The translations under genes and the position numbers were made by a program. Below the pieces are notes generated by a model. That model did no database searches and was not told where the DNA came from. It saw only the letters and a list, made by a program, of their open reading frames with translations. Shown here piece after piece: positions 33,950 through 45,318 of a DNA stretch of 64,000 nucleotides (positions are counted from its first letter, which is position 1; each line of letters starts with the position of its first letter). The DNA comes from Bretschneidera sinensis (taxonomy: Eukaryota; Streptophyta; Magnoliopsida; Brassicales; Akaniaceae): contig CM043702.1 in the NCBI GenBank assembly GCA_023935145.1, forward strand, positions 57,454,501 through 57,518,500. Direction: 5' to 3'.

Positions 33950-35245
33950 TTCTAGGATTTCTACTGTTACCACACATTCTGCCCCACAAATTAATGAATA
34001 AGGTGATGCATTTGTGGCAGAGTATTTAATGACTTTGTAAGCCCATAGATCTTGTGGAAGAGCATCATGTCTTGCCTTAGGTTAATCATGTATGACTCAG
34101 CTTAGGATCCTGATAAGTGTTTTGTTTGTTGCCTCTGATTCACCATTCCCTTGTGGGTAGTATGTCATGCATTTGAGATGAATGATCTGATAGGTGCTCA
34201 AGAATTCCTGTACAATCTTGTTTATGAAGGGCGTACCATTATCATATAAGATACGTTTGGCGATGCCAAAATGATGGATAATATTTTCTTTTATGAAATT
34301 TAGGACTCCTTCACTTGTAGCTTTCTTAAGTGATACATCTTCAACCCATTTGGAAAAATGTTATATAGCAGCTAGAATCCAAATGGGGCGGGCTGTGAGA
34401 TTGGCCCAATCAAATTCATAGCCTATGTATGAAAGGATATGGAGTTCCTAGAGCATGCAAATCTACTAGAGGTTTGTGCAACATATTTCCATGTTGTTGA
34501 CGCATATCATATATGCATACAAATTCCTTTATGTCTTCTAGTATTTTTGTCCAATAATAGCAAACTTCTAGAATTGCTCGTAAAGCTTTGCTCTTCCTTT
34601 ATGGTCACTGTAAACTCTAGCGTGTAACTCATGCAACAACGCTCCTTGATCATTTTCTCTAACGCATTTAAGCATTTTTACACACACAAAAAAACTATTT
34701 CTGTAAAGTACATCATTCTTCATTTCATATCTTTCAATCATTTTCTTCAACAAGATTTTATCCTTAGGATAGGTGGGATAGATATCATCTCTTAGTAAAT
34801 CTTCATAAAGACTATGCCAATCTCTTGTTAATTCCAAGAAATTAGATTCTACTATGTCTAGAACTTGAGTGCATACTAGGCAATTGAGTTCTACTTCTTC
34901 GGCTTCTTTTTTCATAGTTGGCCAGTACACACTATACCGCTGTATTTTTCTATACAACTTTGGGCCGTATAATCTGCACCTGGCTTTATGAATGTCATTC
35001 ATCTTTGCTCTGCCTTCTTCAAGACTCACACATTTGGCAAACACTCCTTTAGAGGTCTTATGATTTATTATTCCATTAAGGATGATGAAATCTTTTAAAG
35101 TGCACAGCTTCTGTACTTCACCAGGAATGTTTTCAAGGTTGGCTTGTAGATCCCTCCTCCAATCTCCTTCTTTCATAGTTTTAGATACACTATATTGGAT
35201 GCATGATGTTTTTAAACAAGAGGAAAGGTTATTATTGATAAACAA
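33950..35245 (-). pseudogene. Gypsy integrase region with two zinc-finger modules
   Basis: The minus-strand ORF 34568-35245 reads LKDFIILNGIINH, GVFAKCVSLEEG, then a first HHCC module (HKARCRLYGPKLYRKIQ... CLVCTQ), then DWHSLYEDLLRDDIYP, YEMKNDVLYRNSF and a second, incomplete module (LHELHARVYSDHKGRAKLYEQF). Below 34568 integrase core traces continue with stops (VKEDVSLKKATSEGVLN-type phrases, then YDNGTPF near 34240). Two zinc-finger modules in tandem occur in a subset of plant Tat elements. The region is interrupted by several nonsense codons. Confidence 0.75.
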
Positions 35246-35266
35246 CTTTGCTATAGTGTCACCATG

Positions 35267-35990
35267 CTAGGTAAGAGATGAGAGTGTTGCCAATTCACTT
35301 GCATATCTGTTGTGGCTTTTGGGTAAATGACCAAAACCAACTTTTGCAAAATTACTGAGAGCTTTTCGAGCTAACTCTTTGTAACTTACTAAAACCATTG
35401 CCTTCATTGCATAGCCACCTTGTACTTGATTCAGAATAAGATTTGGATCTCCTTTGATGCATATGTCTTTGATTCCATACTCTTGGGCCATCAGTAACCT
35501 AATAATCATAGCTTTATATTCTACCTCATTGTTGGGGTAAGGAAAATTCAAAGTGTAGGCTTTTGTGATTGTATCTCCTTCGGGAGAGATGAGAATAATG
35601 TTTGCTCATCCACTTTTCTTTAAACTTGCCCCATCAAAGAGCAATGTATATTCTCCATCACAAGGCTGAAAGTTTGTGACACAAGCTTCATCCATTGGCA
35701 ATTCTTCATTGATAGATTCATACTGTCCTAATGAAAATTGAGCTAACAAATATGCCAAAGCCTTACTTTTTATAACAATCTGATTTTTTACTTCAATATG
35801 AAACTCACTGAGGAGAATCATCCACCTGGTTACTCTTCCACTCAAGACAGACCTGGATAGAAAAAATCTCAATGGATTGGATATTGTATATAGATGCACC
35901 TTGTAGTTCATCATGTAGTGCTTGAACTTCTGTCTTGTATACACTAGGGCTAGACAATGCTTTTAATGCACTGAGTAGAGTATTTTTGGC
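35267..35990 (-). pseudogene. Gypsy RNase H and second RNase H
   Basis: The ORF 35606-35944 encodes the end of the RT-linked RNase H (YTRQKFKHYMMNYKVHLYTI, LSGRVTRWMILLSEFHIEV, AYLLAQF) and the start of a second RNase H (YTLLFDGASLKKSG). It continues in 35267-35551 (FPYPNNEVEYKAMIIRLLMA, CIKGDPNLILNQVQGGY). The additional archaeal-type RNase H places the element in the Tat lineage. Confidence 0.85.
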
Positions 35991-36159
35991 CTCCTAATCA
36001 TCTTTTTTAAATAGTAAATGGGCTTTTCAACACCATCAACTTCCTAAGCTAGCAACCTATTGATCTGTTTATTGAAGTTAGATACAACAACAAAGGCTTC
36101 TCTAGGAATAGGTGCTATTATTGTATTGGTTGATGACAACACTTGCTTAATCTGTTCAA

Positions 36160-37330
36160 AGTCTTGTTGCTATTGTAGCTTCCATATGAAAGGGACACCT
36201 TTCTTTAATAGGCACATCATAGGGGATAACAATTCTAATAGTGCAATAATGAAACTTCTGATGTAAGAAATACAACCTATGAATGATTTGAGCTGTTTGA
36301 TGTTGACAAGAGGATTCATTTCTTTAATACCTCTTCTGTGCATGATAAATCCAAGAAATTTTCCTTCTTCTACACCAAATGCGCATTTTAGTGGATTAAG
36401 CTTCATTTTGAAGGTTCTACAGTTATCGAAAATCTTTCAAAGATGTTTCAAATGATCTTCACTTCTTTTGGACTTAGCAACAAGATCATCAACATAGACT
36501 TCCATCTCATTATGGATCATCTCATCGAATATCACCATTATTTCCCTTTGGAATGTGGCTCCAGTATTCTTGAGTCCAAATGGCATAACTATGTAGCAAT
36601 AGTTACCAAATGGGGTTTGGAAAGCTGTTTTTTTTTTTTTTTTTTCGCATCTTCCGAAGCCATTGCTATTTTATGATAGCCACTAAATGCATCCACAAAA
36701 GAAAACACTTTATGCTCTGTGATTGCATCAATTAGGGTGTCAATGTTAGGCAATAGGAAGTCATCTTTTGGCATAGCATCATTGAGTGGACGAAAATCTT
36801 GACATACTCGAGTTTCTCCATTCTACTTTGTTATAAGGACCAGATTCACTAGCCACGTAGGATACTGCACCTACTTTATCTTCTTGTTCTTCAAAAAATT
36901 GTCTATCTTCGTCTTGATAATTACTTCTTGAGCACAAGACACTGGCCTTTGTGATTGCTTAACTAGTTTCCTTTTAGGATCCAGATTCAAGTGGTGTGCA
37001 ACCAGAGCAGGACAAAGGCCAATCATTTCTTCATGTTTCCAAGAAAAGACATCAACGCACTCCTTCAAAAGTGAAATCAACTCATCTTTTTGTGATGAAT
37101 TGTTTTAGATGAATGTTGGCTTCTCTTCTTCTCCATCTTCAGCTAGGTTGATACATTCCAGCTTATCAACTACTTTCTTGTTTATTTTTGGGTGTTCTTA
37201 TTATTTTGCAAGTACATCATCTTCACAGGTGACCTCTTGCTTTGCTGTGATCACTTGATACTCAGGATCAAGATATTTGGATTCTTCTAATCCCCCATCC
37301 CTTCATAAATAGTAACAGTTTGACCATCAG
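36160..37330 (-). pseudogene. Gypsy reverse transcriptase remnant
   Basis: Minus-strand blocks in order are DVFSWKHEEMIGLCPALVAH (36871-37080), a degraded VQYPTWLVNLV-type segment, MPKDDFLLPNIDTLIDA and FSFVDAFSGYHKIAMA (36589-36774), a degraded DDLV segment near 36490, and KCAFGVEEGKFLGFIMHRRGI (36170-36406). A poly(A) run on the minus strand (36627-36645 poly-T on the plus strand) expands a lysine stretch. Frameshifts and stops separate the blocks. The protease region above it is cut by copia-1. Confidence 0.8.
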
Positions 37331-37389
37331 GCAAAACAACCTTAGGAATCCCTCCAGGTGTGTAATCATTATGAATTATGCTCCCCTTT

Positions 37390-38348
37390 TGTTGGAAATC
37401 ACCTTAGCAAGATGCCCAGGTGGTAATCTTCCAAACACCCAAGTCTTGAACGACTTGTAGAAATAATTTTAGCAATCGAACACAAGAACAAAAAATCAAA
37501 GAAAGAAAGAAGATAAGTAATTTGTTGTCGAGGTTCGGCAATGTGCCTACATCCCCGTGAGTTCCTCCGAACTCTCTGCACTATCTCAATGGTTCTTACA
37601 AAGTTACAGCAATCCCCTTTAAGAATCCAAGTTCTTGAAGAAACAAGAAGAGAAGGAAGAAGATGAGAACTAACAATGTCCTCTCACTATTCTAGACTTC
37701 TCTATCTTATACACCCAGCCTTACTACAAAAAGTCACTCTTGTGTTTGTCACTCTTACACAATTCTCTCTAAGTGTTTATAATTATCTCACAATGTCACA
37801 AATCTCTCTTGTATGTGTGTTGTATATTATTGTAGAAATAAGGCCTTTATAACCCCTTTTATAGCCTCTTAATTCTTGGACATTCTTGAGATTCATTGTT
37901 GATCCTTTGATCTTGTTCTCCCTTAGATCTTAGCCCTTAATCACTTCTTTAAGTGGTGTTGTGCGTTTTGGCCTTGCACACACACACACACACTTTAGAG
38001 GGTCCTTAAGCCTGCTGCCCATGTGTGCAGCAGTGTGCCTGGGCGCTGCAGCGCTGGGAATTCGATGCTGCAGCTTCAAGTTTCTGTCCCTTGTGCTATT
38101 CCTGCCAGGTTCCAGCGCTGTAGCTCCGTGCTGTAGCTTCGAGTTGCTGTCCCCTTCACACAGCACCCTTCTGCTTGTGTGCAGAAGTGCGCACACTAGT
38201 GCGCATGGCCTTCCTTTGCTCCAAAATAATGCACACATATGTGTGCAGTCTTCTAACTTGCTGAACTTTGATTCTCCAACTTTGGTTTGGACTTTAACCA
38301 TCTTTGAACCATACTCGGACATGTTTGAACCTTAAACAAATACTAATA
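37390..38348 (-). repeat. 3' LTR of copia-1
   Basis: It is 959 bp long; the 5' copy adds up to 953 bp. It starts TGTTGGAAATC on the plus strand and ends ACTAATA where the other copy ends ACCAACA. It includes (CA)n at 37976-37993 and a GC-rich tract (GCTGCAGCGCTGG-like repeats) at 38020-38190. The ORFs at 37930-38335 are by-products of this tract. Confidence 0.9.
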
Positions 38349-38431
38349 ATCTCTACCTTTGTCTAAGTGTTCAAAAAACCTGAACCATTGTGCAGAGACC
38401 TTCGGGATCAAAACTCATCTTGAGTTATCAA

Positions 38432-38834
38432 TTAACCAACTCCAATCTTAAGTAGTTCAAGGCAATGATTGAACTTACTTAGAGGTAGAACTTTAGTACC
38501 CAAGTCAACAGGATTTTCTTCTGTGGCAACCTTGTCCACATGGATGCATCCTTTCGTAACATATTCCCAAATAAAATGATACCGAACATCCATATGCTTT
38601 GTCCTCTCATGGAACACTGGATTTTTACACAAGTGCAAGGCACTTTGACTATCTGAAAATACCAAAACCTACTTATCCAATACCTGCAACTCTTCAAGCA
38701 ACCCTTTGCACCACATAGCTTCCTTTATGGCCTCTGTAGCAGCTATGTACTCAGCCTCGGTTGTTGAGAGTGCTACCACTGGCTGCAACTGAGCCTTCCA
38801 ACTTACACAACATCCGTTTAAGTTGAAAAAGTAA
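38432..38834 (-). pseudogene. Copia-1 RNase H end
   Basis: The minus strand reads [20 protein letters not shown] and [14 protein letters not shown] (RNase H), a TAG at 38669-38671, and then DSQSALHLCKNPVFHERTKH, DVRYHF and DLGTKVLPLSKF, ending in a stop at 38432-38434. It is in frame with the upstream pol pieces apart from the stop and the insertion at 38835. Confidence 0.9.
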
Positions 38835-39054
38835 GAGGTAATCAATCTCCTTAATAAGGTTATGAGAGAAACAAGAAAGAGAGATGAGTAAGCCATTGGT
38901 GTTTAATTCTTAAGGTTAATGTATTGGAGGGCTTAATTTGCATGCACAAGATATGTGTTCACTTGTTGCTGCAAGGTATATATAGAGTTTTTGGCTTTGT
39001 GATTTTTCGTGATAGCAATTTGGTCTTTGCACTCAACTCACACATGAGTGGAAG
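38835..39054 (-). other. Foreign insertion in copia-1: promoter, leader and signal-peptide start of a host gene
   Basis: About 220 bp interrupt the RNase H between GADRDK and YFFNLNGCC. On the minus strand the insertion has a TATA box (CTATATATACC, about 38976-38986), an AC-rich leader of about 80 bp, and ATG at 38896 in the context ACACCAATGGC, followed by [13 protein letters not shown], which looks like a secretory signal peptide. No LTR, TIR or clear TSD was found. It is best read as a captured piece of a host gene with its promoter; the donor gene is unknown. Boundaries are accurate to a few bases only. Confidence 0.55.
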
Positions 39055-39771
39055 TTTATCCCGGTCTGCTCCATAATCCAAATCTGCAAACCCTTCAAGG
39101 TAGATTGCATTACCCCTCTTCTTATACACCAGCCCTACTTCTGGGCTTCCCTTCAAATACCTCAGCAACCACTTCATCCCAAGCCAATGCTCCTTTCCGG
39201 GATTACTCATAAACCTGCTGAGAACACTCATTGCATGAGAAATGTCCGGTCTAGTGCTCACCATGGTGTACATAACAGAACCAACAGCACTAGAGTAAGG
39301 GACTTTCTCCATTTCCTTCTTCTCCGCCTCCGATCTTGGACATTGATCGCTGAAGAATTTGAAATGACCAGCAAGTGGAACCTTCACTGGTTTGCTATCT
39401 TCCATAGAGAATTTAAATATCATATTCTCTATGTAGGAAGTTTGAGAGACCTTCAATCTGTTTCTCTCCCTTTCCCGGATGATACACATCCCAAGAATCT
39501 TTAGTGCATGGCCAAGATCCTTCATCTCAAATTCCTCACTGAGTTGAGCCTTCAATTTATTTATCCTTTCCATGCTACTCCCAACCAGCAACATATCATC
39601 AACATAGATGAGGATGATCACCATATCCTCAATCTTCTGCCCCTTATAATACAAGCAAGAATCATAGTAGCTCCTCATGAAACCCAAGCTGATTACAAAG
39701 GAATCAAACCTCTTGTTCCACTGCCGAGGTGATTGCTTCAGGTCATAGAGAGACTTCTTCAATTTGCACAC
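39055..39771 (-). pseudogene. Copia-1 reverse transcriptase, C-terminal half
   Basis: The minus strand encodes CKLKKSLYDLKQSPRQWNKR, IYVDDMLLVG (active site), EFEMKDLGHALKILGM, PYSSAVGSVMYTMVSTRPDI and MKWLLRYLKGSPEVGL. The open frame runs on into the insertion as far as 38959. TAG at 39781-39783 separates it from the N-terminal half in the same frame. Confidence 0.9.
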
Positions 39772-39780
39772 TAGCTCTCC

Positions 39781-40143
39781 CTACCTTCCTTCCTCATAGC
39801 CTTCGAGTTGCCTCATGAAAATGGTCTCATCAAGCTCTCCATGCAAGAATGCAGTCTTCACATCCAGTTGCTCGATTTCCCAATCAAATTGGACCACTAA
39901 TGCTAACACTATCCGTATTGTCTTGTACTTCACAACTGGTGAGAAGATTTCGGTGAAATCTATGCCTTCTTTTTGTGTGAACCCCTTCGCCACCAGCCTG
40001 GCCTTATATCGGACTTCATCCCCTGGAGTATTCCCTTCTTTGATATTGTAGAGCCACCTACAATCCACCATTCTCTGTTTTTCTGGTTTTGGCACCAGCT
40101 CCCAAGAGTTGTTCTTCATCAAAGAATCCATTTCTTCCTCCAT
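39781..40143 (-). pseudogene. Copia-1 reverse transcriptase, N-terminal half
   Basis: It reads [54 protein letters not shown] and [19 protein letters not shown], the usual beginning of copia RT. In-frame TAG near 40157 and TGA at 40213-40215 separate it from integrase. Confidence 0.9.
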
Positions 40144-40212
40144 AGCCAGCTGCTACTTTGACGAATCCTTACACTCAATGGCATCCGTGTAAGTTTCTGG
40201 TTCAGCCATCCC

Positions 40213-41397
40213 TCATTCTATCCAAGGAGTTGCTGCATCCGCAGCATTTGCAAACCCATATCTCAAGGGTGGTCTAACCACTCTTCTTTCCCGGTCTCTT
40301 ATGAGCTGGTAGTTGTTTACTGCATCAACCACTTCTTGTTCAGTCTCTTCTTGAGTTTCTTGAGCTTCTTGGCCTTCTTCCAAGGGCTCTACCTGATCCG
40401 AACCCTCTTGTCTCCTCTGCTCTACCTGAACCGAGTGCTCCTTGATGCGATGCTCAACAATTTCTAGACTGGTTTGCTCACTAGCCCCTGCAGGGTTAGT
40501 TTTCTCTAAGTAGGGAAATAATAATTCATTAAAGATAACATCTCTACTTACAATTAGTTTCATGCCCTTCTTTTCTAAGGACCACAACCTATATCCTTTA
40601 ACCCCATCACCATATCCTAGAAATACACATTTTCTAGACCTAGGGCCAAGTTTATCCTCCTTTTGATGTGCATATGATGCACACCCAAAAGTCTTAAGGT
40701 TGTTTAATTCAAGAGGTTTTCCACTCCACATCTCCATGGGAGTCTTGAGCTCTATTGCTCTAGAGGGTGATCTATTCACCAAGTATGCAGCTGTTGCTAT
40801 AGCTTCTCCCCAAAAATATTTTGGTAACCCAGATCCTATTAGCATGCACCTAACTTTTTCCATAAGGGTTCGATTCATTCTTTCAGCAACTCCATTTTGC
40901 TGGGGTGTTTTTACAACCGTCTTATGTCTTAGAATGCCATTTAATTCGCAGAATTTATCAAAATCCTTGTTGCAAAATTCTAAGCCATTATCGGTTCGTA
41001 AAGCTTTAACTACCCTACCAGTTTGGGTTTCCAACAATTTCTTCCACACAACAAATTTATTCAAGGCATCAGATTTATTCCTAAGCAAATAAACCCACAC
41101 TCTTTTTGAATAATCATCAATTAAAGACAGAAAGTAAAAGTTACCTCCCTGTGTTGGTGTTCTTGCTGGTCCCCAAAGGTCCGAATGAATGTAATCAAGG
41201 ATCTCCTTAGACTTGTGCACTCCGATGTTGAAGCTGACCCGGTGTTGCTTCCCAAGAACACAGTTCTCACAGAAATCCAGTTTTTCTACTTTGTCACCAC
41301 CAAGTAGACCTTCCTTGCTAAGTACTTGCAGGCCCTTTTCACTCATGTGTCCCAAGCGAGTGTGCCAAAGGGCTGCCTTGTCTAGCTTAGCCATCAA
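40213..41397 (-). pseudogene. Copia-1 integrase and linker
   Basis: A 394-aa open stretch has the GAG-pre-integrase zinc finger (LWHTRLGHMSEKGL ... CENCVLGKQ), catalytic residues in IHSDLWGPA, RTDNGLEF and QNGVAERMNRTL, and a glutamate/glutamine-rich linker towards RT. It is framed by in-frame stops at 41417-41419 and 40213-40215. Confidence 0.92.
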
Positions 41398-41418
41398 GCT
41401 TGCTGCTTGATCATTGGT

Positions 41419-42654
41419 TTATGTTTCTCCGATCATCTCATTGAGTCCATCATTTCTTGCTGCCTTGATCATTACCAAAGATCCCTTGGCCACCTTGATT
41501 TTTCCTCCCTCTAATTTGCATGTATACCCCATGGAATCCAGCTGCCCCAATGAGATCAAGTTCCTCTTCAAATCTGGAAGATATCTTACATTTCGCAGCA
41601 GTTTTGTGACTCCATCAAACATCCTCAATTGGATGTCTCCAATCCCTCTCACTTGGCAAGAATTGTCATTCCCCAAGAAGACCCTTCCTTCATTGATCTC
41701 CTTGAAATTCTTGAACCATTCTTTGTGAGGGCACATATGGTAGGTGCACCCGGAATCAAGAATCCATTTTCTGCTGCCTTGCCTCCTGCTTACATTTGAG
41801 CATGCAACAAGAACCTCATCTTGCTGTTCTCCCTTGGCAACCGAAGCCTCTCCATTGTTGGTATGGCTTCTCCTCTCATCCCATAACCTCTTCTTGCAGT
41901 CTTTCTTGAAATAGCCCTCCTTGTTGCAGTAGAAACATCTCCTGTCTCCTCCATATCTTGTCTTGGAGTGAGATCTCCCATGGCTCTGCCCTCTACCTCT
42001 TGATTTCTCCCGGTAGCTGCCATGAATGCTACTGCCATTCCAAGCTGCTGGCCTTCCTCTTACGAACAGCCCTTCACCACTTGATGTCTCCTTCATCTTG
42101 GCTTTGAAATCATGTGCCCTTACGGCATTGATCACAATCTCCTTTGTCAAAGAATCCCTTCCATACTCAGTTGCATTAATCAAATTATCAAAGCAATCTA
42201 GAAGTGAATTTAATAAAATAACAACCAATTGTTCATCCGGAAAAGAAATGCTACAGCTATTCAAATCTTGAACTAGCTTATTAAAGACATCAAGATTATC
42301 TTGCAACTCCTTACTAGGGTCCATTTTAAAATCAAAGATTCTTTTAAGAAGATAAATTTTGTTAGGGAGAGTTTTGGTAAGAAACAACTCATCTAGTTTC
42401 TTCCATATGACAGCCGGATCCTCCGAGTCTCCGCACTCCCTTGTGACACTATCCGACATGTGCAAGAAAATGGTGCTGTAAGCTATCTTCTTCATCTCGG
42501 TCCACTGGTTCTCCGTGACACTTGCTGGAAAAGCATCATCTTCTCTAATAGCCAAGTCCACTTTCTGTTGCATTAGAACCGCCTTGATCTTCTGCTTCCA
42601 TAGGGCAAAGTCCCCATTTCCATCAAACTTCTCCACACAGAAATTTGAAGCTAT
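41419..42654 (-). pseudogene. Copia-1 gag and protease, start codon lost
   Basis: About 410 codons encode Gag (VEKFDGNGDFALWKQKIKAV, LPNKIYLLKRIFDFKMD), a CCHC knuckle (CFYCNKEGYFKKDC) and the protease DSG (WILDSGCTYHM). Where copia-3 has ATG (MASNF), copia-1 has ATA at 42652-42654, so the natural start is lost. In-frame TAA at 41417-41419 ends the piece. Confidence 0.92.
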
Positions 42655-42895
42655 CTTTTGCAGACAAGATCCCAGATTTGTACACTAACCACAACTGCTT
42701 TCCTTAAATTCAAGAACACAAATCGAAGATGGATCTTTAACACCATTCTTGAATCATCCTTCAAGAACACGACCGGATCTTGATCTTTACACAGTTCTTG
42801 AATCACCCAAGAAGTTTGATCTTTGATTCTTGGAGTCTTGGCTCCATACCTTCTACTTCTTGCTTCGATAACCAGCTGCTTAGCTCTGATACCAC

Positions 42896-43510
42896 TGTTG
42901 GAAATCACCTTAACAAGATACCCAGGTGGTGATCTTCCAAACACTCAAGTCTTGAATGACTTGTAGAAATAATTTTAGCAATCGAACATAAGAACAAAAA
43001 ATCAAAGAAAGAAAGAAGACAAGTAATTAGTTGTCGAGGTTTGGCAATGTGCCTACATCCCCGTGAGTTCTTCCAAACTCTCTGCATTATCTCAATGGTT
43101 CTTACAAAGTTACAGCAATCCTCTTCAAGAATCCAAGTTCTTGAAGAAACAAGAAGAGAATGAAGAAGATGAGAACTAACAATGTCCTCTCACTATTCTA
43201 GACTTCTCTATCTTATACACCCAGCCTTACTACAAAGAGTCCCTCTTGTGTTTGTCACTCTTACACAATTCTCTCTAAGTGTTTACAATTATCTCACAAT
43301 GTCACAAATCTCTATTGTATGTGTGTTGTATATTATTGTAGAAATAAGGCCTTTAGAACCCCTTTTATAGCCTCTTAATTCTTGGACATTCTTGAGATTT
43401 ATTATTGACCCTTTGATCTTGTTCTCCCTTAGATCTTAGCCCTTAATCACTTCTTTAAGTGGTGCTGCGCATTTTGGCCTTGCACACACACACTTTAGAG
43501 GGTCCTTAAG
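42896..43510 (-). repeat. 5' LTR of copia-1, first part
   Basis: Homologous to 37390-38000. It is interrupted by the SIRE element with TSD ttaag (43506-43510). The adjacent primer site (minus strand TGGTATCAGAGC, 42883-42894) identifies it as the 5' LTR. Confidence 0.92.
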
Positions 43511-44761
43511 TGTAGCTCGAGGTTTCAACCCAAGAGGGGGGGTGAATTGGGTTTTTAAAATCTTTTGCGGAATTTATACAAGTTTATAAAGACTGATAAG
43601 CAACAAATAATTGATACAAGTAGAAAGCTGTAAATAAAGAGTTTAAGGAAAGAGGATGCAAACACAGTTATAGTGGTTCGGCAATATCGGATTCGTTCCG
43701 ACCCTACGTCCACTCTCTTCAAGGAACTCCTTGAAGTAATCCACTAAGAAAACTTAGTCGCACAACTTAGCCGGGTGTTGCACAAACCGTACACAAGCAA
43801 TTTACAGGAATTGCTTAAACCGAAAAATCCCCTTCCTTTCGGAAGTTTCCCCTTCCTCTCGGAAGTAATCCCTTTACAAAGATGGTGTAAAGTAAAAGGT
43901 AGAGAGACAACAAATGAAAGCTTATTACAACAGAAATGTCTCTCTTTCAAAGTAAAGCTTGAAGAAATGGCTCAATAAGATTATTTCAAAGCTTTTTGTG
44001 TTTCAAGAGTATAAAAACTTGATTATATGAGATCAACTCTTTTTGAATATGTGCTGCTTGTTATTGAATGCTTTGCTGAGTGGGTTTATATAGCAATCAA
44101 TTAATATGGCCGTTTTGGACTTTAATTTGAAAAAGATTTACTTTAAAACGTTCAGATTTGGAGTCCAACGGTCATATTTTTGAACTACCGGTCGACTGGG
44201 TCGAGATACCAGTCGACTGGGTTCACTTGAAAAATATACGTTTTCAGACCTTCTGGGTATCCAGTCGATTGGTATATATCATCCAGTCGACTGGGGACTT
44301 TCTGTCCATTTTGCCAGTCGACTGGGTTGATTCATCCAGTCGACTGGGAAATTACTGGTCAAAGTACCAGTCGACTGGGTTAATTCATCCAGTCGACTGG
44401 GTACCTTCTGACCCATATACCAGTCGACTGGTATATGTACCCAGTCGACTGGGTTGTCTTCCAACCCAGTTTTTCTTCTGTTTTTCATTTAAAAACATTT
44501 TAAAATTAATGGTTTTAGAAAAACCATTTGTGTTTGAGCCATTAAACAAGCTAATACAATGTATGAGTGAGACTTACATTGGTTCTAAACCTTAAGACCT
44601 ATACTAGATCTTCAGTCTTCACTTGATACTTGATTTGGTTCGAGTTTTTGCACTTTGTTCCTTGGTTGAATGTGTTTGATCCTTAATACAACTTAGTTTA
44701 AACATGTTAGTTAAATAACAGTTGTGTTTTGCCATCATTAAAATACGGGCGAGGGTCAACA
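43511..44761 (-). repeat. 3' LTR of the SIRE element
   Basis: On the plus strand it starts TGTAGCTCGAGG and ends GAGGGTCAACA. It differs from 52514-53764 at about four positions, two of them inside palindromic sites (first site CCGGTCGACTGG, third CCAGTCGATTGG). Confidence 0.97.
44188..44452. promoter_or_regulatory. Array of 10 palindromes in the 3' LTR
   Basis: Copies of CCAGTCGACTGG occur with the same spacing as in the 5' LTR (pairs 21-22 bp apart). Two of the ten are mutated. The TATA sequence (TTTATATA on the plus strand) lies at 44085-44092. Confidence 0.9.
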
Positions 44762-44775
44762 ATCTCCCCCTTTTT

Positions 44776-45318
44776 GATGATGACAAAACTAATAATGTAA
44801 AAACAGTTTTAAAAACTAAGTGTTAAGATTTTACAAAAATTTGGACAGAGTCTCCTCTGTTTTTCGAGAAAAACCACCCTGTAAACAAGCAAACACAGTT
44901 TATATTTCTTTCAACCAATCCAGAATTAAACTCAACCAATCAATAAACATTTTTACATAGATATGGAGCAATGCTCCCCCTAAATCTATGCATTGGTTGC
45001 GTTTTTACTTAGATTTTCTCGTTACTTAGATTTTCTCGTTTTTCTCATTTTTCTCCCCCGTTTTGACAACAGCAACCAAAGGGGGCAGAACAATTAACAA
45101 ATAAGCTATGAGACAAACAGATATTTAAAAACAGTTCTAACATATCACAAATAGCTTAAATAAATGCAAGAAATATGGCTTATAGTATTACATCATCATA
45201 GAAAAAGTCAATACAAGTAGAGTCTTATAGAGCCATAACTAAGAAAAACAAACATGAGATGTCCGTGCTAAGTGACAAATACTGGAAAAGTGCTAAGAAC
45301 TGATTAAATGAATGAGAC
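44776..45318. other. Region between ORF3 and the 3' LTR of the SIRE element
   Basis: No gene is visible. It contains pyrimidine-rich stretches and a second CTCCCCC tract near 45052 (minus-strand purine tract), besides the main polypurine tract directly at the LTR. Confidence 0.5.

Noticed and set aside
37930..38335. 124- and 130-aa ORFs on both strands, and similar ones at 53725-54094
   Set aside because: They lie in the GC-rich part of the copia-1 LTRs and overlap in sense and antisense; no recognisable domain.
44188..44452. Regularly spaced short repeats that look like a CRISPR array
   Set aside because: The repeats are 12-bp palindromes with 9-19 bp spacers, they lie in both LTRs of a plant retrotransposon, and the spacers are copied with the LTR. 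This is not CRISPR.
44158..44595. 145-aa ORF with repeated PVDW/QSTG residues (also at 53161-53598)
   Set aside because: It is a by-product of translating the palindrome array and its surroundings in the LTR; the minus strand gives a similar ORF. No protein is supported.
45052..45066. Second purine tract (minus strand) upstream of the SIRE 3' LTR as a second plus-strand primer
   Set aside because: It resembles the main tract, but it is about 300 bp from the LTR and could be an accidental C-rich stretch; a central primer role cannot be supported from one copy.
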